Positions 11,107 through 22,959 of a stretch of DNA of 64,000 nt are shown here, one piece after another. Position numbers and translations under genes: made by a program. How positions within the stretch are numbered: the first letter of the stretch is position 1; each line of letters opens with the position of its first letter. A model generated the notes under the pieces. It searched no databases. It was not told where the DNA came from and saw nothing but the letters and a program-made list of their open reading frames with translations. Source of the DNA: Lichina pygmaea (Eukaryota; Ascomycota; Lichinomycetes; Lichinales; Lichinaceae); NCBI GenBank assembly GCA_963422465.1, contig OY730173.1, positions 1,426,001 through 1,490,000 of the forward strand, written 5' to 3'.

Positions 11107-13656
11107 TCAGCGCACGGAAAGCTCTGGGATGTGGTGGTCGATCCTAGTGCCCATCCGGCCAATCTCGTAGCTGAGGACGGTGTGATCGTAGTACGTGAGC
11201 ATGAGTCGATGGCGACGGAAGGTCTCGACGTGGCGCCACAGCTCCTTGCGTTTGCGGGCCGGGTTGGTGGTGTCCTTGCCCGGACCGTCGATGGCTCTCT
11301 CGCGGCCCTGGACGGGTCCGATGGCGAGGCCGAGCAGAGGGAGATTCGGTCGGTGGCCGGCGAGCTCCTGAGACGAGTATGGCAGCATGTGTTCGAGCCG
11401 GAAGCCGCATGACGGGTCGTCTGCGCTGAGAGTCGTCGTGAAGAGCGCGACTCGGCCGGCCTGGCAGCCGACGACGACGAGGCTGAGCTCCGGCACGTGC
11501 AGCACCATGTTGAGCCGCCGGTAGCGAGCCAACGGCGACTCGTGCGCAATCGGCTGCGCGAGCGGGCCGCGGCAGATGACGCTGGGCCCCGTGAACGGTG
11601 TGCTCAGCAGCCGGACGCAGACCTCGCTCGTGTGTAGGATGCAGAAGCGCATTGGGCTCTTCTTGCGTCGTGGACCCTTACCCGGCCTTGTCGTGGCCTG
11701 ACCGTTGGACGTCGCGGGCGACGTCGGAGTGCCGTCTGTGGCGTGCGAGGAGGCCGCAGCATGCACGACGGGGTCGTCGCCGACGGTATTCGTCCGCGGT
11801 ACGTAGAAAGCGTTTCCTCCGTTTGGCTCCGCGTCGTCCACGTCGTCGTTGTCGCCGTCGTCGTCTTCGTAGTCGTCGTCGCCATCCACATCATCGCCCG
11901 ACATCAACTCGTCGTTGTATTCGAGCTCGGTCCCCGCAAAGCCGTGGCCGTACGGATCAACCTCAGCCGTGAGACTGAGAACCTCGCTTTCCGTCAGATC
12001 TACCATATTCACATCTACTCCCATATCCATCTCGTCCTCGGCTCCACTGCCGTCGACGCCATCCGCTCCGGGAGGGGGAATGAAGGTTGTGTCGGCGTCG
12101 TCCTGTTCGGCCTGGGCTAGCATTTCATTCATGAATACGTCATCGGAGGCTGCCGTAGACCCCTCGTCCGCGAAGAGCAAGGCGCCCGGATCGGCGTTGT
12201 CGCCGTCGTCGAGCGGCCAGAGCGCCGAGCTATCCTCGACGTCGTCAATGCTCCTGGAGATGTCCATCGTCTTCTTCCGTGGGCCTGACGGCTTCATGCC
12301 GTACACCTGCTGGTCGTTGTCACACTTCCGGAAGGTGTTGCGGGCAAGGCACAACACGGCCCATCCGCGGCTAGGCCCGAGTCATCGCCATGGTCAGCAC
12401 TTGCGTCGACAAGCGATGAGGGGAGAGAGTGGGCCGATGCGACAGTCCGTCCGTGGGGAACCATCTTCTCCGTCCCTCTTCTCTTCGTTCCTCTCTTGGA
12501 AGACGGACCGGGGCACAACACTCACTTGAGCTCCCAGTCCCCGTTCAGCCCCCCGCGCGGGGCCACCGGCTCGTTGCCAAACTGGTACCGCGCACGGATT
12601 TCGCGCGACCAGATGTCCCAGACGATCATGACACCGTCGATGTCGGTGCTCACGAGCCACTCGCCCTTGGCGTCGTGCCCGTCGTCATTGCAGAAGGCAA
12701 CGCTTGGGATGTTGCTCAGATGTCCCGAGAGCCGCACGTGGCGGTTGCCTACTGGTCGAGGCCGAGGCGCGACCACGGCCGAGGTCGACGGGTCGGCCGC
12801 CAGCAAGCCTACTTTGTCGTCGTCGTCCGAGGCCGACGAAGCCGAGCTCGATCCAGGCGCGGGATGGCGCAAGGCGAAGGCGACCACGTCGATGACATGG
12901 TTGTTGTTGGATACGGCCAGCATCCGCCCCGCCTTATGCATGGCCAAGCCCCACGCGCTCCGACCCACGTTCCAATGGTAGAACGGTCTGACGGCGCGGA
13001 GGCCACCGCAATCCTCAGCCCCGTTACGACGGGCGTCGAAGGGTCCATGCTCCGCTCGGAGATCGATGACGCGTGCGATCGCCGTGACGTGGTAGAGCAC
13101 GACGTCGCCGTCGTCGCAACAGCACGCCAGCGTCTCCTCGTCCCCCAGGTCGTCGACGACCATGTGGTTGATGACATGCGGATACCGCGGGTTGAGGTGA
13201 CCCGGCAGACCCGACCTCGATACCGGAAGCTTGATGACCAACGTGGGGTCCTTCCCAAGCGACTGGCATGGGAATCGAGGTTCGTAAACGTAAACCTCCT
13301 CGCTGTACGCGACAAAGAAGAGGTTGCGGTACTGGGACAACGCAGTCTTCCGAGTCGCCGTCAGCATCAAGTGCCGCGGTGTAGATTCGGTCGTAAACGC
13401 ACCAGGTTGTTCCTCCCGATTCCAACTCGGGGGACGTCGTTGCCGTCGCTGCGCAAGCACGTTCAGTCACCACCGTCAGCATCACGACGGGAGGGCCATA
13501 CCGGTCGAACTAAACGGTCGTTAGATTCCCGTCCGTCTCAGAGCTCAACGGCAGACGTCTGCGAGGGACTGCGATTCGACTTACCCGCACATGCCCAGGC
13601 TGTACGCCTGCTACCTCGACCCGGGTCTGCAGGTATCCCCTCGGCGATGGCTCCAT
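11107..13656 (-). CDS. CRT10 homologue (WD-repeat-like, CRT10 domain)
   Basis: Minus-strand gene with three exons (13656-13585, 13448-12526, 12370-11107), 752 residues. Yeast Crt10 regulates ribonucleotide-reductase genes; fungal homologues carry an irregular beta-propeller. Landmarks: TALSQYRNLFFVAYSEEVYVY, HMVVDDLGDEETLACCCDDG, GRSAWGLAMH, LSGHLSNIPSVAFCND, STDIDGVMIVWDI, the intron-restored GWAVLCLARNTFR, and the C-terminal NMVLHVPELSLVVVGCQAG. An acidic, Asp-rich disordered segment sits around codons at 12300-11850. Exon 1 (24 codons, GTAAGT donor) is the least certain part because the residues across its junction are not strongly conserved. Confidence 0.85.
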
Positions 13657-14258
13657 GCTATCGCGACGGTCGATGCGCGACCGACCTGGGATCGGGCCTG
13701 ACGGCCTGAAAGCCTTCCTTTACGAGAACGGCAAGCCCAGAGGGCTAGCCAGCTTAACCTGGTCGAAAACATCAGTCAGCGTTGAACGACGGTCGCGGAG
13801 GTCGCTGCCGGCCAAAGCCTCATCCTCTCACCCCACTGAGCTTGAACGAAACCAGTGCCGGCAATATCCGGGCGGCGCGGCTATTCCTGCCAGGTAGACT
13901 AAGCACCGCACGTCAGGCCACTCGGCTGGGACTGCCTAGAGTAGAGATTGTGGATGACGTAATGGCTCGCTTATCAATATGGTACGGTAGGTGTCTCATC
14001 GATAGACAGGAGTGAGCATGAATGTCGAGCGGAACAGGGGCAAGGTGAGATTCCGACGAGCTTCTTCGGCGTTGTGGGGATTTTGAGGAGAGAATTGGGA
14101 AGCCAGGGATATCAGCTCGTCCGGCGAGCTGTAGCCCTAAGCCCTAAGTACGACTGACGAGTGAGGCTCGATGCGTCACGAGATCTGGGATCTGCTGGAG
14201 CAGACCTTTCGACTGGCTTTCGGACTCGAGCGACCGACACCATCCCAACCCATCCGAG
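13657..14258. promoter_or_regulatory. Shared spacer of divergent CRT10-like and TDA3-like genes
   Basis: About 600 bp between two genes transcribed away from each other, so it must hold both promoters. No core element can be assigned with confidence by eye. Confidence 0.5.
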
Positions 14259-15574
14259 ATGGCTGAACCGGATAGTGTCACGAACCTAGTCGTCTTAGGT
14301 ATGGCCATCGGAACGTCTGTGAGCTCGCTAAAAGATGCTAAGATCATGGCTGTCGTACCCTAGGTGGGGGCGTCATCGGCTGCTCCGTCGCCTACTACAT
14401 CACAAGGCACCCCTCATACGATCCGACCCTCCACCGCGTCACCCTGCTGGAAGCCACCAAGATCGCAGGCGGCGCGTCCGGCAAGGCCGGAGGCCTGCTG
14501 GCCCTGTGGGCCTATCCTTCCAGCATCGTCCCGCTGAGCTTCCGCCTGCACGCCGAGCTGGCAGGGGAGCACGACGGTGAAAGAAGATGGGGCTACCGCC
14601 GGGTGCGTTCGAGCCAGGTAAACGTCAAGGCCCGGCCGAAGCGCGCAGACGGCCCCAGAGACGGAGCATCCGCTGCGGGTGCCACATCGCCACGCAAGAG
14701 GGATGAAGCTGCCCGGGGCCGCAACAAGGCGGCGAGCATACCGAAGGACCTGGACTGGATCCTGCCCGAGAATGTGGTCGGCTACGAGGAGATGGGCGGG
14801 CCCGATACCACGGCGCAGGTGCATCCGTACCTGTTCACCACCTCGATGGCCCAGCTAGCAGAGTCGAAGGGAGCCCGAGTCGTGCTGGGCTCGGCGACGA
14901 AGCTCAACTACGACCCGAACGGCGTGCAGTCGGTTACGTACGTCGTCAAGGGATCCGAGGTCGAAGAGACCGCCCCGGCCAACGTCGTCGTACTCGCCGC
15001 CGGTCCGTGGACGCGCTCGGTGTATCCATCGGCGCCAATCTCTGCTCTGCGGGCGCACAGCGTGACGATCAGACCTTCGCGGCCGGTCTCCGCGTACGCA
15101 CTGTTCACCGAGATCACGTTGCCGCCCACCCGGGACGACGACGGAAGGTCGAGAGGCAAGAAGTCCCGCAAGATCAAAAGGGCAAGCCCCGAGATCTACG
15201 CTCGACCGAACAACGAGGTATACGCTTGCGGGGAAGGCGATACGCTGGTGCCGGTGCCCGGATCCACCGATCTGGTGCAGGTGGACGACAGCCGATGTCA
15301 GGCCATCGTCGACTACGTGTCCGCCGTCTCGGACGAGCTCCGAGACGGTGAAGTGACCGCGAGGCAGGCCTGCTACTTGCCGAACGTGACCGGCCCCACC
15401 AGCGGGCCGCTCGTCGGGGAGACGGGCGTCAAAGGCTTGCTGATGGCCACAGGGCATACCTGCTGGGGTATTCAAAATGCACCGGCAACAGGAAGGCTCA
15501 TCAGCGAGCTGATCTTCGACGGCGAGGCGAGGAGCGCGAACATCTCACAGTCGGACCCAAGGCGAGTGCTGTGA
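14259..15574 (+). CDS. FAD-dependent oxidoreductase, TDA3-like (DAO superfamily)
   Basis: Two exons (14259-14298, 14364-15574), 416 residues. The 65-nt intron splits the dinucleotide-binding motif, and the join gives NLVVLGGGVIGCSVAYY, the Rossmann GxGxxG-type fingerprint, at the N-terminus. Further landmarks: LLEATKIAGGASGKAGGLLA, an HAELAGEH helix, LDWILPENVVGYEEMG, TTAQVHPYLFTT, NVVVLAAGPWTRSVYP, and a C-terminal GLLMATGHTCWGIQNAP FAD-binding segment. These fit the fungal TDA3 family of DAO-like flavoproteins implicated in endosome-to-Golgi traffic; the substrate is unknown. The segment at residues of about 95-135 is basic, low-complexity and probably a loop insertion. Confidence 0.88.
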
Positions 15575-17479
15575 TCCATCGGATGTGCTGCGCAAGATCG
15601 TGCAGACGTGTTCCACGGTCCAGTTGGCCAGAGCTACAGCCGGCAGGCTTGCGATCCTCTCCGATGCGTGGGGACAAGATAGGACCGAGCGAGTACAGGG
15701 AACAGTAAGTCGGAGCTGTACGTTACGTACTGGAAGCGGATCGGCCGATTCGTGCATGAGAACGTCGGAGGACGTCAATGTTCCGAGGTGGCGCTGGTTC
15801 TATGTTCGCTACAGTGACACGTACGGTATCTCTTGGCCTCCGACCTAACCGCCCTGGCCAAGACCGGTGACCTGACCATGGACGCCCAGTCACAACACCC
15901 CGAGCTCATCGGATCAAATCTGAGATAGGTTCCGAGCAAGCCCCCCACGTAAGACGAGGGACCATGTTCGTGGCTTGGTCGAGAACGAACAGTCGCTACA
16001 CCATCAGCTCTTCCCTCGATTCTACCCATCACATCCGCCCATGTTCGAGTTACTGGATGGAGGATCTAAGGTGGCCTACAGCACATGGGCGGAGAACGAG
16101 CTTCGACAGCCTACGTAGCTCTCTCCTTCCCATGGTGGAAGCAAAACCTCCTCTCCCGGCCAAGCCACGACGCTAGAATATGACAGCTCAAGGCACAAAG
16201 TAGAAGACCATCGTCTACTCACATCAGTCGTACGGTACGTATGCACGTATGCAGATAACACGAGCTGAGGGGTACCAGCTGCTGCAGATCTGCAAAGAGT
16301 ACTTCCGTACTTCCGTACGGATGGGTACGTGCCGGAGGGAAAGTTACAGGAGTTACACGACAGACAGCGAGAACGGCTCCTCGCAGGGCAGTCTATTGGG
16401 TCGTGCAGGTGCGGTACGAATGTATGCACACGTCAGATGACACAAGTGTGACGTGCGAGGATACAGTACCGAACTTACTCACGCACGAACATCACTCTTG
16501 CGCCGGGTTGAAACAGGGGTATCGTAGCATCTATTTCATAGTCGGCCAGCCGTTCGAGGTCGCTAACCTGTCAAGTCTGCAACAATCAATCCCCAGTGGT
16601 CCTGTACTCCCTCCAGAATAAAGATCTAAAATACCATGCTGTACGGTACCACGCTGTTCACGTCGCTGCGATGTGTGAACAGTGCCATGTACCGTAGGTG
16701 AAGCTGACTGTGCTGATCAAGACTGATAAGCCTGACAAGGTGCAGGCCAGCACGTACATATGCAGGAGCCAGACGCCATAGTGGGTGGCACTGTCTGTGA
16801 TCGTCCACGAACACTTCATTTGTTCTCCCCCTGTGCTCTTCTACTGCAAATCCGGGCGAGGAAGGCGATATGGAAGGAACTCTTGTCTGGAGCCTCCAAA
16901 GTTCGGCATCGCTAGCATCACGGACTCCGATCTGGAACAAGTGTGTCAGGCCATGTCATGAAATGTCGACCGGGGACTCTGGAAGAGTTGGCCGGGGATT
17001 TGCAGGGGTGTCGAGATCAGCCTCCCCCTGAGCGACGGCTAAATTGTTGTAACGCACGTGACGGTGTGCAGAGTTTTCTCCTTTTGTCGTCGCTCCTAGA
17101 TTTCTAGTTGGTTAGACCAATCGTCACACTCATTCAGTCGACCGGTTGTCGGCTTTCATGAAAGCATTCGCAGCTGTAAGCTCTTTGATCGAGCTGGAAA
17201 ACGGCTGATGACTTGATCAGGTCTTCTGACAGGAGCTATGCACGTCATTCCATACGGTACCGGTACGTACAGTACGTACCGTACCCCAAGTGATCAGTCA
17301 TCAATCGGCCTTACCGCGCACTCAATTACTCGTCACAGACCCTGGCGTGCCTGGAGGACAGTCAAGAGATGGGATGAACCAGCACCGCTCGAATGCTGGT
17401 CTTTCAACAGCTTTAGACCAGGACATCACACCATCACGCCTTCGAGAGACCATGCTACAGATATCAAGGAAAGAGATTC
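15575..17479. other. Intergenic with dispersed repeat C
   Basis: Nearly 2 kb without a supported gene. It contains GTAC-type motifs (around 15720, 16230, 16300-16330, 17265-17290) and one copy of a dispersed repeat at 16966-17107. The short open frames have no recognisable family. Confidence 0.5.
16966..17107 (-). repeat. Dispersed repeat C, copy 1
   Basis: About 142 bp matching the complement of 49507-49660 almost throughout by eye (blocks such as GAGTTGGCCGGGGATTTGCA, CCCCCTGAGCGACGGC, TAAATTGTTGT, TTGTCGTCGCTCCTAG). A partial third copy sits at the right edge of the window. No coding potential was seen. Confidence 0.8.
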
Positions 17480-18305
17480 GCCGTCGATGAGATCTTTAGA
17501 TCCCAAGCCTATTAGAGCTACCGTACGTGGGCACGCCGCTTCGGCACACCGGCCGCCGTCACTGTTCTCCGACACTTCGGCCGCCGCAAAAGAAGAGTGC
17601 TTGTGCTGTCCCGATGTTTCTGCGTCGAATATCGAGACTGGGTCGATCTCTCAGAAGCGGCGGTGATGCATGTCATCGCCCGGAGGACATCGATCCCAGT
17701 CCCAAAGGTCTATTGTGCCTCCTTCCACAAGAACTGAACCTACATAGTGACGGAGCACATTGATCGTGATATGCTCACACAAGGACAGGAGCTCTGAAGC
17801 AAAAAATCCAAGGCCAAAATTCTTTCCCGGCTGAAAGATTACATCCATGAGATGTGACACATCCCACCTCCAGGACTCTGTTTCAAATGTCAACACTGGA
17901 TCTCTGCTTGATCCTTGTATATCGGTCGATATCTGGTGATTTGGCCTGTTCATGATCATCCAATCATCCCGCAACTTCCTACATACCGTAATGGCTTGCG
18001 GCGCGCTTCCACAGTGCGCTCGGCAGTCAAAGAAGTCATCACTCAGCACGACTGGCCTTGGCCACGGCCCATGTTCACTCATGGCGATCTTAGCAGCCTC
18101 GATATTCTTGCTGAAGGAGACAAGGTTGTTGGTACAGTATTGTGGACTGGGGGGTCTGCTGGAGTACACTACGGTACTTCGTACTGCCCGCCAGGTGAAC
18201 CCGCAAAACTCGTTCTGGAGAGAGGAGATTGAGACATTTCTCGACCTGTTTCCGGCTGAGCACCAGATGGAGGCTACCCGACAGAAATACTTTGGCGAGT
18301 TCTAA
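17480..18305 (+). pseudogene. Decayed APH-family phosphotransferase gene
   Basis: A continuous plus-strand translation is recognisable as a fungal aminoglycoside-phosphotransferase-like kinase: WVDLSEAAVMHVIARRTSIP and VPKVY, TYIVTEHIDRDMLTQG, KAKILSRLKDYIHEM, the catalytic-loop segment MFTHGDLSSLDILAEGDKVV, and the C-terminal FLDLFPAEHQMEATRQKYFG ending at the stop at 18305. It is interrupted by at least four in-frame TGA codons (near 17734, 17798, 17850 and 17909) and a frameshift near 18150-18200. Three of the TGA codons sit where the family has Arg, as expected from CGA to TGA change at CpG. The long minus-strand frame over the same DNA (17651-18169) is a shadow. It is a dead copy of a host accessory gene, and the start is approximate. 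Confidence 0.85.
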
Positions 18306-20029
18306 TTTGTCCATCTCCAAGTTCGCTATCGATTGTGTGGCCTACCATGCCTCGCACTATTGCTTTCTCCCTCTCCAGCAAATTATAAGTCAGAATCTTG
18401 TGTGAATCATATGTGCCCTGCCCCAAAGCGGTGCTCACCCCTCTTTTCCGATGGTACCATCACTTTGCTGGTGGCTTTTGAGTTGTTGCAGCACTTCTGA
18501 ACTCAGCTGACGCAGTTCTAGCCAAGTTGATTATGCTCCATTGGAGTGTTACAAATGATGCTGACCAGTCTTTCTGTCTTCAGCCTCGCTGATGAAGAAG
18601 CGTGTAAGGATTATTCCTGATGCAATGAGCGGAATCGGTTGTTTGTCAAAATTGCATTTCTTCCGGTATGTGGTAATACGTTGCTGGGCATGATATTGCA
18701 TACTGAATTTTCCTTCGTGTTCAACTTTGGGTCCCACTATGACGACCCAGTGATACCTGGCTATTCGTTTGTATCAACACACTGCTCTTGTGAAGACAGA
18801 GGGAACCGAAATCTGGCCGTACGTGTCTTCTTTCCCTGGCATGATAGGTGGTGAATTGTCACCACCGAGGCCCTTTATACAGAGAACTTGGAGCCTCGAC
18901 AGACGGAGGCATTGAAGTTCCGCGACGCAGAAACCCGAGGAGATTGTCGAGAAAACGCCGAGAGCCGAGGCTGAGCAATTCACTTGCAGCGCCTCAACAG
19001 AGCAATAATCTGCTCTTGGACCGACATCGGATAGATGTCCAGGGAGCTGATCCGGTCCAGCGCACAACTGTCGACAGCAGCTTGTCCTTTCTTCTCCCCG
19101 GATGGGACTTGACGTCATACGGCAAACACGGGAAGCTGTGCAGTGCTGGCCCATTCCATTCCATTCGTCGCTGGTCGTGCAATTTGTTGAACACTTTATT
19201 AGTTACCTACACCACGGTGAATGAGCACGTAGCACTAGGAGCAGGCTTGACATACATAGCCCGGAATATTTCCCTTACCTCGAGTGGCTAGAGCCAGAAG
19301 ACTACTCAGATTAAATGTCCTTTTCAACAGTAGAATGATCATCTCGGGAGCAGAGCGCTGCGTAGACAAGTTCCGTGTTTGATGTCATCGACTGATGTTT
19401 GGAAAGTTGCAGGGTACCGGGTACTGTAAGATTGTTCGACGAAGGATCGCAGAGAAGGAGAGGCTGGGAAGCTGAGTGCGAGAGACGATGATTCTTCATT
19501 GGAGCGAGCTATGCTAACTATATAGATAAGTGATCTAGATAGGAAGCTGAGCACGTGCCAGCTGCACATGCCAGCTGGAGAATCTGACCGAGGACCGAGG
19601 GCCGAGGACAGGCTGGTCAATCTCCACAAAGATGTGATTCTGTTCGTCTAGATTGAGGTGAGCAGCCGTGCTCAGATGAGTACATGGGATTTATGACTGT
19701 CAGATGGGGTTGAGCTGCTGGAGAAGTGGCAAGCTAGTCATCGTCGTTGATTCGACGATTCCCTCCTAGGGAAGGTCCCACCTAGCAGACGGATCCGACA
19801 GATTAGAGTAGATCAGCAAGTATTACCAATTGGCTCCAGCCATAACGAAGGTTTCGGCAACTTATTGTGTGCTGACTAGTCCACCGATGTTTGATGTTGA
19901 TAGAGCCATCTCATCACGTGTCACTCTCTCCAGCTGCTTCCTGCAACTGGCTGCCGAGTATCCTCAACTTTCATTTTTCCGCAGTGTGTAATACACCTCT
20001 ATCGTTGCAGCTTAGCCCAGCTGTGAGAC
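18306..20029. other. Intergenic, AT-richer, no gene recognised
   Basis: About 1.7 kb between the APH pseudogene and BMT5. Short open frames on both strands show no family resemblance. Composition resembles the decayed gene to its left, so some of this may be old, mutated coding or repeat DNA. Confidence 0.45.
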
Positions 20030-21243
20030 ATGACGAAGAAAAAGAATGCTTTCAGGGTACAGAAAGACAATTCAAAGAAGAGACATCTTCAAGTCAAAGG
20101 GCAGATCGTGAACAAGAAACATGTACCATCCATGAACGACCGTCGCAATCAACGAGAAACAAGCTCTGACGAGGAGTCAGACGAGGCCAATGAAACCCCG
20201 CAGAATCAATGGCAACATGGTACCAGGATCCCTTTCGCCCCAGATCAACGGATATTATTGGTTGGTGAAGGTTAGTCGGTTCGTCGAAGGCGCTCTGCTA
20301 CACTATCTCACTTCCATCATTCTAAAAAGGGCACTCTTCCTCTCGGAGATCCGATACCAGATCCAGTCCCGCTCCATAAGCAAGGCAGCAAGAGGGACTA
20401 CGCTAAACATCGCGCAGGAGACTTTTCATATGCCCGTTCACTGGTGACGCATCACAGCTGCAAGCACGTTGCAGCGACCTGTCTCGACACGGAGGCAGAG
20501 CTCAATGACAAATACCCTCAGGCCGCGACCAATGTTCAAGAGCTACGGCAAGCGGGGCAGGATGTCATGTATGGAATGGACGTGGCAAAGAACATGGTGG
20601 CCCGGTGCTCGGCGCTTCGAAAGAAGAAGAGACGGAGGCAGAGAAGAAGAACAGACCGTGATGCTGATCCGGGTGGCTCAGCGCCGCTGGAACAGGAAGA
20701 TTCAGGAGACAAATGGGACAGAATCATCTTCAACTTTCCGCACGTCGGTGGCAAAAGCACTGACGTCAACCGGCAGGTACGATACAACCAGGGTACGTGG
20801 GCTGTATTCCCTTGAGAAGTTGCCATTGCATGAAACTCGCGCGTTCGAGATATTACAGCAGTCTTCCGTGCGGAGAAGCTAGAACGACTGCGAACGGCAA
20901 ACTCCCAAGAATGCAAGGCATGCTGACTCATGCCGAGAACTCGTCCGATCCAGAGCTCCTCATCTCGTTCTTCAAATCGTCCATGCCGCTGTTGAACCGA
21001 GGTGGCGCCATAATCGTGACGCTCTTCCAAGGAGAACCGTACACGCTGTGGAACGTGCGAGACCTGGCGCGACATGTCGGGCTGAAGCTGCAGCGCAGTC
21101 TCGCGTTCAAGAGCGACGACTACCCGGGCTATCAGCACGCCCGGACGCTGGGCGTCGTTCGCGGCGGCGGCGGTGGAGGAGCTTGGAAGGGCGAGAACCG
21201 CGAGGCTAGGACATTTATGTTCCAGTCGAACCAGGACGGTTGA
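20030..21243 (+). CDS. BMT5: 25S rRNA (uridine-N3)-methyltransferase, BMT5 family (DUF2431)
   Basis: Three exons (20030-20270, 20418-20792, 20954-21243), 301 residues. Bmt5-type enzymes methylate N3 of a uridine in large-subunit rRNA in the nucleolus, and the Lys/Arg-rich N-terminus fits that. Landmarks: RILLVGEGDFSYARSL, where the intron-restored GEGDFS is the SAM motif; HHSCKHVAATCLDTEAEL; DRIIFNFPHVGGKSTDVNRQ; ELLISFFKSSMPLLNRGGAI; QGEPYTLWNVRDLARHVGL; DDYPGYQHARTLG. Intron 2 (161 nt) was chosen because it joins RYNQ directly to ELLISFF as in the family; a mini-exon inside it cannot be excluded. Oddities are a basic run KKKRRRQRRR and a six-Gly stretch near the C-terminus. Confidence 0.92.
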
Positions 21244-21656
21244 GGCACTGCGGCTCTCGAGCTCCACCACTTGTGGGTTGGAGGAGCAGGCTTCTACTGT
21301 TTCGAAGTGGCGATTTGGTCATCCACGGGCTCTGCCCCTTGCAGGTAGCTCTACCTGGATGCCCTAGCATGTAGCAAACCCGCATGTCGTGGCCTCAGGC
21401 GACTCGAAACATTGAACTGTAGTAGTACGTGTAGTAAGGGGCTCACTCTAAATGTTCTATTCTGCAGCGCACAATCTGCATCGCATACTCTCTCACATCA
21501 ACTTCCTTCAGAACTTCCGCGTAGACTATTATTGTATGATACGTACTGTAACACTGAAAGATCACAATCCTCCTCCTCCACACTCCAGAGTCTCATATCT
21601 CCTCCCCCCCCCCCCCCCTCCAAGAGATGGGCAAAAAAGAACCAAAACAAAATGTT
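21244..21656. other. Intergenic BMT5 to tRNA
   Basis: Holds a pyrimidine-rich stretch with a C homopolymer at about 21605-21618. Because the tRNA lies on the minus strand, this is downstream of its 3' end. No separate gene seen. Confidence 0.5.
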
Positions 21657-21824
21657 TGAGAGGAGTGGGATTCGAACCCACGCGGTTTCCCATTACGGAG
21701 CAGACAAGCACAATCAGGTTTTCAAGACAAACATGGACCATCCTCGGCGGGACGGATCCAACTCAGACAACATTCTGATGACTCAGCCTAAACGTAACGC
21801 CTTAGACCACTCGGCCATCCTCCC
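21657..21824 (-). tRNA. tRNA-Leu (anticodon TAG) with an 88-nt intron
   Basis: On the minus strand the 5' acceptor strand GGGAGGA (21824-21818) pairs with TCCTCTC (21664-21658), with one G-U. The D-arm is TGGCCGAGTGGTCTAAGGC. The anticodon stem TTACG and loop TTTAGGC give anticodon TAG (plus-strand 21788-21790), and CGTAA (21697-21693) closes the stem. The T-arm is GTGGGTTCGAATCCCAC. The intron is 21786-21699, in the canonical position one base 3' of the anticodon. The spliced molecule is about 80 nt with a short type-II variable arm. An 88-nt intron is longer than the usual fungal tRNA intron. Confidence 0.88.
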
Positions 21825-22959
21825 TTTTGATAGTGGTTGGATGATTCCTGGGGATTTTCAATGCGAATGTGATATATCTTAGATATTATAGGGCTTAGTG
21901 GAGTTTGGTAAGGTATGTACGTACGGTATGTACTCCACCAGTAGCTCCACCAGGTCTAAGTTTTTTTACTGTACCTATCATGCTTCTACAACCCTATAAT
22001 GGCCTGCGACGACTCAAACCTCCATGCGGTGCAGGCTGGGAACCTCGGGGTAGCGATGGCAGGCAGTCTCCCAAGCTGCTTGCTGTTGTTGCACCGAGAG
22101 CTAATTGAGTCACTGGTTGAGCTGCTGGTGCTAGCGGAGTGACGAGCCACCGGAGGTGTCGCGCAGGCACCCTGGACACTCCTGTGAAGCAGTGTCAGCA
22201 GAACAGAGGACTGCGACCAAAACTGGGAGATGAAAACCACCTGACAGATGTCTACTGTGTACGCTACAGCCTGAAGCCAGCCCTGCAGCTGGTGGATGTG
22301 AAGTCTAGGCATCTGACAGGACACCTCTGGAGTAGTTGAGAGGAGTTCTCATCGCACACCCCCCTTCTAGCAGAGTCTCCAGCAGCTAATGTGTCGAGGA
22401 TCTTGTTCTAGGAGGGGAGCGATATCTGCACCACAGCATTGTTAATCAAACAGGGACTGCGTGTTCAAGAAGGTGAGCAGGTGGTGTAAAGGGTTTCTGC
22501 CATTCCAGTACCTAAGGGCTGTGTGATAGTCAAAGTGCTGGCTTGATGGTTTTGCCTAAGGTCTTGCCACAGATTCTCTTCAGACCACCTGCGGACCAGG
22601 GCCGGGGCACTGGAGGCTCTCCAGTACTGGAGACTCTCCGGTGGGTCACCACACACAACCGGGGCCCCACAGGTGACAGTGGGCAGATAGAGACTCCTCC
22701 CTACTTGGTTAGTGGGCTGGAAAGGCAGTCCTGCAGGTGCTGGCAAGGCCTGCAGGGTCTGTAAGGCCTGTGAGGCATGGTCGGCCTCTGTACGAGAGAT
22801 CTGCGGAGGTAACATGAAACAGCGAGAGCTGCGAGGTGTGGCATATAATGGCAGTGACAGATGTAGGGTCTGGGCCTACTACGAGACTGTCTATATGGCC
22901 TGAGAGGATGGATGCGCATGCTGGTTTGTACGGAGTGCAGGCTTGGGCTGAAAACTACG
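21825..22959. other. Probable decayed 5' part of the LINE
   Basis: Contains GTAC motifs near 21915-21935, then GC-richer DNA resembling the LINE downstream in composition and in its CAG/CTG-rich texture. No reading frame can be assigned to an endonuclease domain with confidence, so the 5' end of the element is not placed. Confidence 0.35.

Noticed and set aside
17651-18169. Minus-strand open frame of 172 codons
   Set aside because: It lies exactly opposite the decayed APH gene, which is recognisable on the plus strand. The minus translation has no family.
20271-20417. Open frame inside the first BMT5 intron
   Set aside because: It is bounded by a good donor and acceptor and would interrupt the conserved GEGDFS SAM-binding motif if translated.
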